This document shows, piece by piece, positions 62,056-64,000 of a DNA stretch of 64,000 nucleotides. A program made the translations under genes and the position numbers. The DNA comes from Rhabdornis inornatus (Eukaryota; Chordata; Aves; Passeriformes; Rhabdornithidae): assembly GCA_013397075.1 (NCBI GenBank), contig VWZS01000308.1, positions 394,553 to 458,552 of the forward strand. The letters are read 5' to 3'. The notes beneath the pieces were generated by a model. That model had not been told where the DNA came from, ran no database searches, and was given only the letters and a program-made list of their open reading frames with translations. Each line of letters starts with the position of its first letter. The stretch's first letter is position 1.

Positions 62056-62308
62056 CTACTCAAAATACTGCTTTTCTTCTTTAATGTAAACACTCCAGCA
62101 TAGACCAAGACATCCCCATACCCAGAGAAGAGGAACTGGACAGAAATTCCGTCCAATTTCACGGCGTAAAGCGCGCTCACGCTCTGGAGAGACAGAAAGG
62201 GAAGAAAAGGCGAGTGCAGCTGTGTGAGTCAGCCCAGAGGGCTGGGGAGCAGGGCTGTCCCCCAGGCTGACCTTCAGTGGAGCACCGATGTAGGCAGCAG
62301 ATGGCCAT
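62056..62308 (-). CDS. Speculative two-exon small open frame
   Basis: On the minus strand an ATG at 62308 starts a frame of 12 codons plus one base. It reaches a possible donor (GAAG/gtcagc, exon end 62272). An 88-base intron (62184-62271) contains ctgac and a strong pyrimidine run before ccag at the acceptor. The second exon (62183-62056) continues in frame to a stop, giving 54 residues. The product has a basic stretch (RERALRRE), then a hydrophobic, Trp-rich segment suited to one membrane pass, then a KEEK-type charged end. No family is recognised. The donor has a C at position +3, and the arrangement may be chance. Confidence 0.12.
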
Positions 62309-62413
62309 GAGCAGCAGGAGCCGCGCTGCTCCGACACTTCGCGCCCCGCGCGCGGGCCAAGTGCCAACGCTCGCTGCCACCTCCAGGTAGATTTGGCCTC
62401 TGGGAGACACCCG
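62150..62413. promoter_or_regulatory. CpG-dense patch (small CpG island candidate)
   Basis: Twenty CpG dinucleotides fall between 62150 and 62413, about one per 13 bp. Most of the window has none for hundreds of bases. The densest part is 62322-62354, with cgcgcgcg. GC content is near 60 percent. Vertebrate DNA loses CpG by methylation-linked decay, so a dense cluster implies either an unmethylated regulatory region or a recent GC-rich insertion. No transposon signature is seen. It is shorter than a standard island. Direction of any transcription is unknown, but splice signals on the minus strand overlap it. Confidence 0.55.
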
Positions 62414-64000
62414 GGTCTTCTTCAGGCAGAAGAGTCAGCACCAGTAGTTTCAGATGAGTTATCACCAGGGACTTGGTGTGGAACCAACCTTCTTCTTTGT
62501 TCATCAGAGAAGTTTCAGCTGAGCATTAAAATATCACTCTCCAAAAGTGAGTTGAGCTCTCTACTCTCTGGAACTTCAGAGTTCTGAAACACCGAAAGGT
62601 TTGGTTGCATTTTGCCTGACATCAAATATTACTATTTTCCACAAATGTTCCAGCAGAACTGATGAAGATTTGATGTATTAATTCAATATTTTAACTTCGC
62701 AGGACATTTACTATGATCACAAACTGTTTCTTCAACCCACATCAATCAATTACTTTTTCACAACATGCAAGATAATCAAGTGAGAACTAAGAATGAAATT
62801 GTCATCAGTGATAGTCCCAGACCTATAAAAAGGGATTTCATTTTTAAGAAGGAAATACTTTTTGCTTTTTTACCTTTCTATTTTATCACAGTGGTCTTTT
62901 TTCCCCACTGATTTAAACTTTTTATTGTCTTGGAAAACTTGTAAATGATAATAAATTTTGTTATATTAATTACTTCTTTCAGAACATCTGATGCACAAAA
63001 ACTTACTGATACTTCTCTATTCCTATTGAAATATGGTAAAATAAAAAATTAACTGTAAATTCTATATGCTTAATCACAAAGGTAGTTACTTTTAGCAAAG
63101 GTAAAAGTCACCTTCTGCTTTGATAGAAGTTTTGATAATAGTTTTGGTTAAAATAGTATGAAAAATCCTGTTTTTCTCTTTGAAAAAGAGGCTTTCAAAC
63201 AGCTATGTTTCCCAGTACTCTCTTCACCCAAAACTATATTTAAAATACATTTAAATATTTTAGCCAATTCTAGTCCCAGTCCAATGGTTTGCTCTAGATG
63301 CATTCATAAATTATTGTCAAAGTAGGACTTTGTGATGATTTATATAAGCAAAATATATTTATTTTCTATTTTTTTCCTTTTTTTCCCTTCAGACATATAT
63401 GTATCTATAGTTTGCATGCATATAGAGAAGGCATAGTAATAGTTTTACACGGACCCTGAAGTAAATGAGTTGTTCACACTATTTAAATAATACACAAATG
63501 AGTTCATTCCATAGTTCCCTGCCATTTCTCCTGTTTCCCAGGAATATCTATTCACAAACCTGTTCTCTCACTAATTAAAAGGCAACAAAGTCCCAGTCCC
63601 CTGACTGTGTGCCGATTACTGAGCCTTTACTCCTTTATAGCCCTCAAATACCTGTTCTGCCCAATGTTATAAAGTGAAGTTTTGTTGTCTTTTGGCATAG
63701 AAAAGGTATTTAGAAATTCTAAAGAGAATTAACAGAAAAATTCTCCAAATAGATTTCCATAAATGCTACTTAATTCTCGAATCATGTTGAAAGAATTATC
63801 TGGGACACAATTTCAATGGAAGATTTACAAGGACTATGATATAACAACTGACCTGTTTGTAATTAATAATTAATATTACTTGTTAATGTGAATTTATTAA
63901 AATCACAGGTTATCAAAAGAAAATAAAAGTGTATCATGTCCTTCTTATAACAATCTTGTAACTATCTCTTTTCTCTCCACCATGTATTTCTCCACTGTAT
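62414..64000. other. AT-rich noncoding stretch to window end
   Basis: After the CpG patch the sequence returns to AT-rich, CpG-poor DNA. No gene, repeat or RNA is supported. A (tatgtatctatag) AT patch near 63397-63425 is simple sequence. Confidence 0.5.

Noticed and set aside
1..64000. tRNA genes, rRNA genes, CRISPR arrays or bacterial-style operons
   Set aside because: I saw no tRNA B-box with a matching A-box, no rRNA core, no spaced direct-repeat array and no run of same-strand long genes. The DNA is eukaryotic noncoding in character.

Overview
The window reads as vertebrate, specifically bird and probably songbird (passerine), nuclear DNA from a gene-poor stretch: either intergenic or the inside of a very large intron. 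Three things point there. It contains six pieces of CR1, the dominant bird LINE, recognisable by their conserved 3' ends. It contains endogenous-retrovirus LTR remnants of types I recognise from songbird genomes. The background is AT-rich (about 35-40 percent GC by eye) and strongly CpG-depleted, with no compact genes on either strand. Family names come from memory of the repeat consensus sequences and need a repeat-library search to confirm.

Layout. 1-8 kb: AT-rich unique-looking DNA with A-runs and an X-box-like palindrome near 4.4 kb. 8-11.2 kb: a G/T-only tract, a GC-richer block, an AT-rich block of possibly conserved noncoding DNA, and a small 30-32 bp minisatellite near 10.1 kb. 11.34-11.70 kb: a 359-base assembly gap in AT-rich low-complexity sequence. 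11.7-21.4 kb: mostly featureless, with a CR1 stub at 14.04 kb, an AAAAT/AAAAC repeat, and an unclassified GC-richer segment at 18.5-19.14 kb with two AATAAA signals. 21.4-21.9 kb: two CR1 3' ends facing away from each other. 23.2 and 29.9 kb: CTCF-like motifs in convergent orientation. 28.5 kb: the best CR1 copy. 29.5-30.06 kb: a 340-bp G/T tract next to a GC-rich block. 31.97-38.5 kb: the retroelement-rich part, with two LTRs of one ERVL-like family, a second LTR type at 36.3-36.84 kb, a CR1 3' end and another G/T tract. 38.5-62 kb: long AT-rich stretches with only small tandem repeats and one CR1 fragment. 62.15-62.41 kb: the only CpG-dense patch, with 20 CpGs in 264 bp.

No protein-coding gene, rRNA, tRNA or CRISPR array can be supported. 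The longer open frames are by-products of low-complexity or repeat sequence, or are within chance expectation, and none resembles a known protein. The most interesting candidate is the CpG patch at 62.15-62.41 kb. On the minus strand it overlaps a possible small two-exon arrangement with a good splice acceptor and a short hydrophobic open frame. It could be the promoter and first exon of an unannotated transcript, but this is weak evidence. I do not see a novel multi-gene system here.
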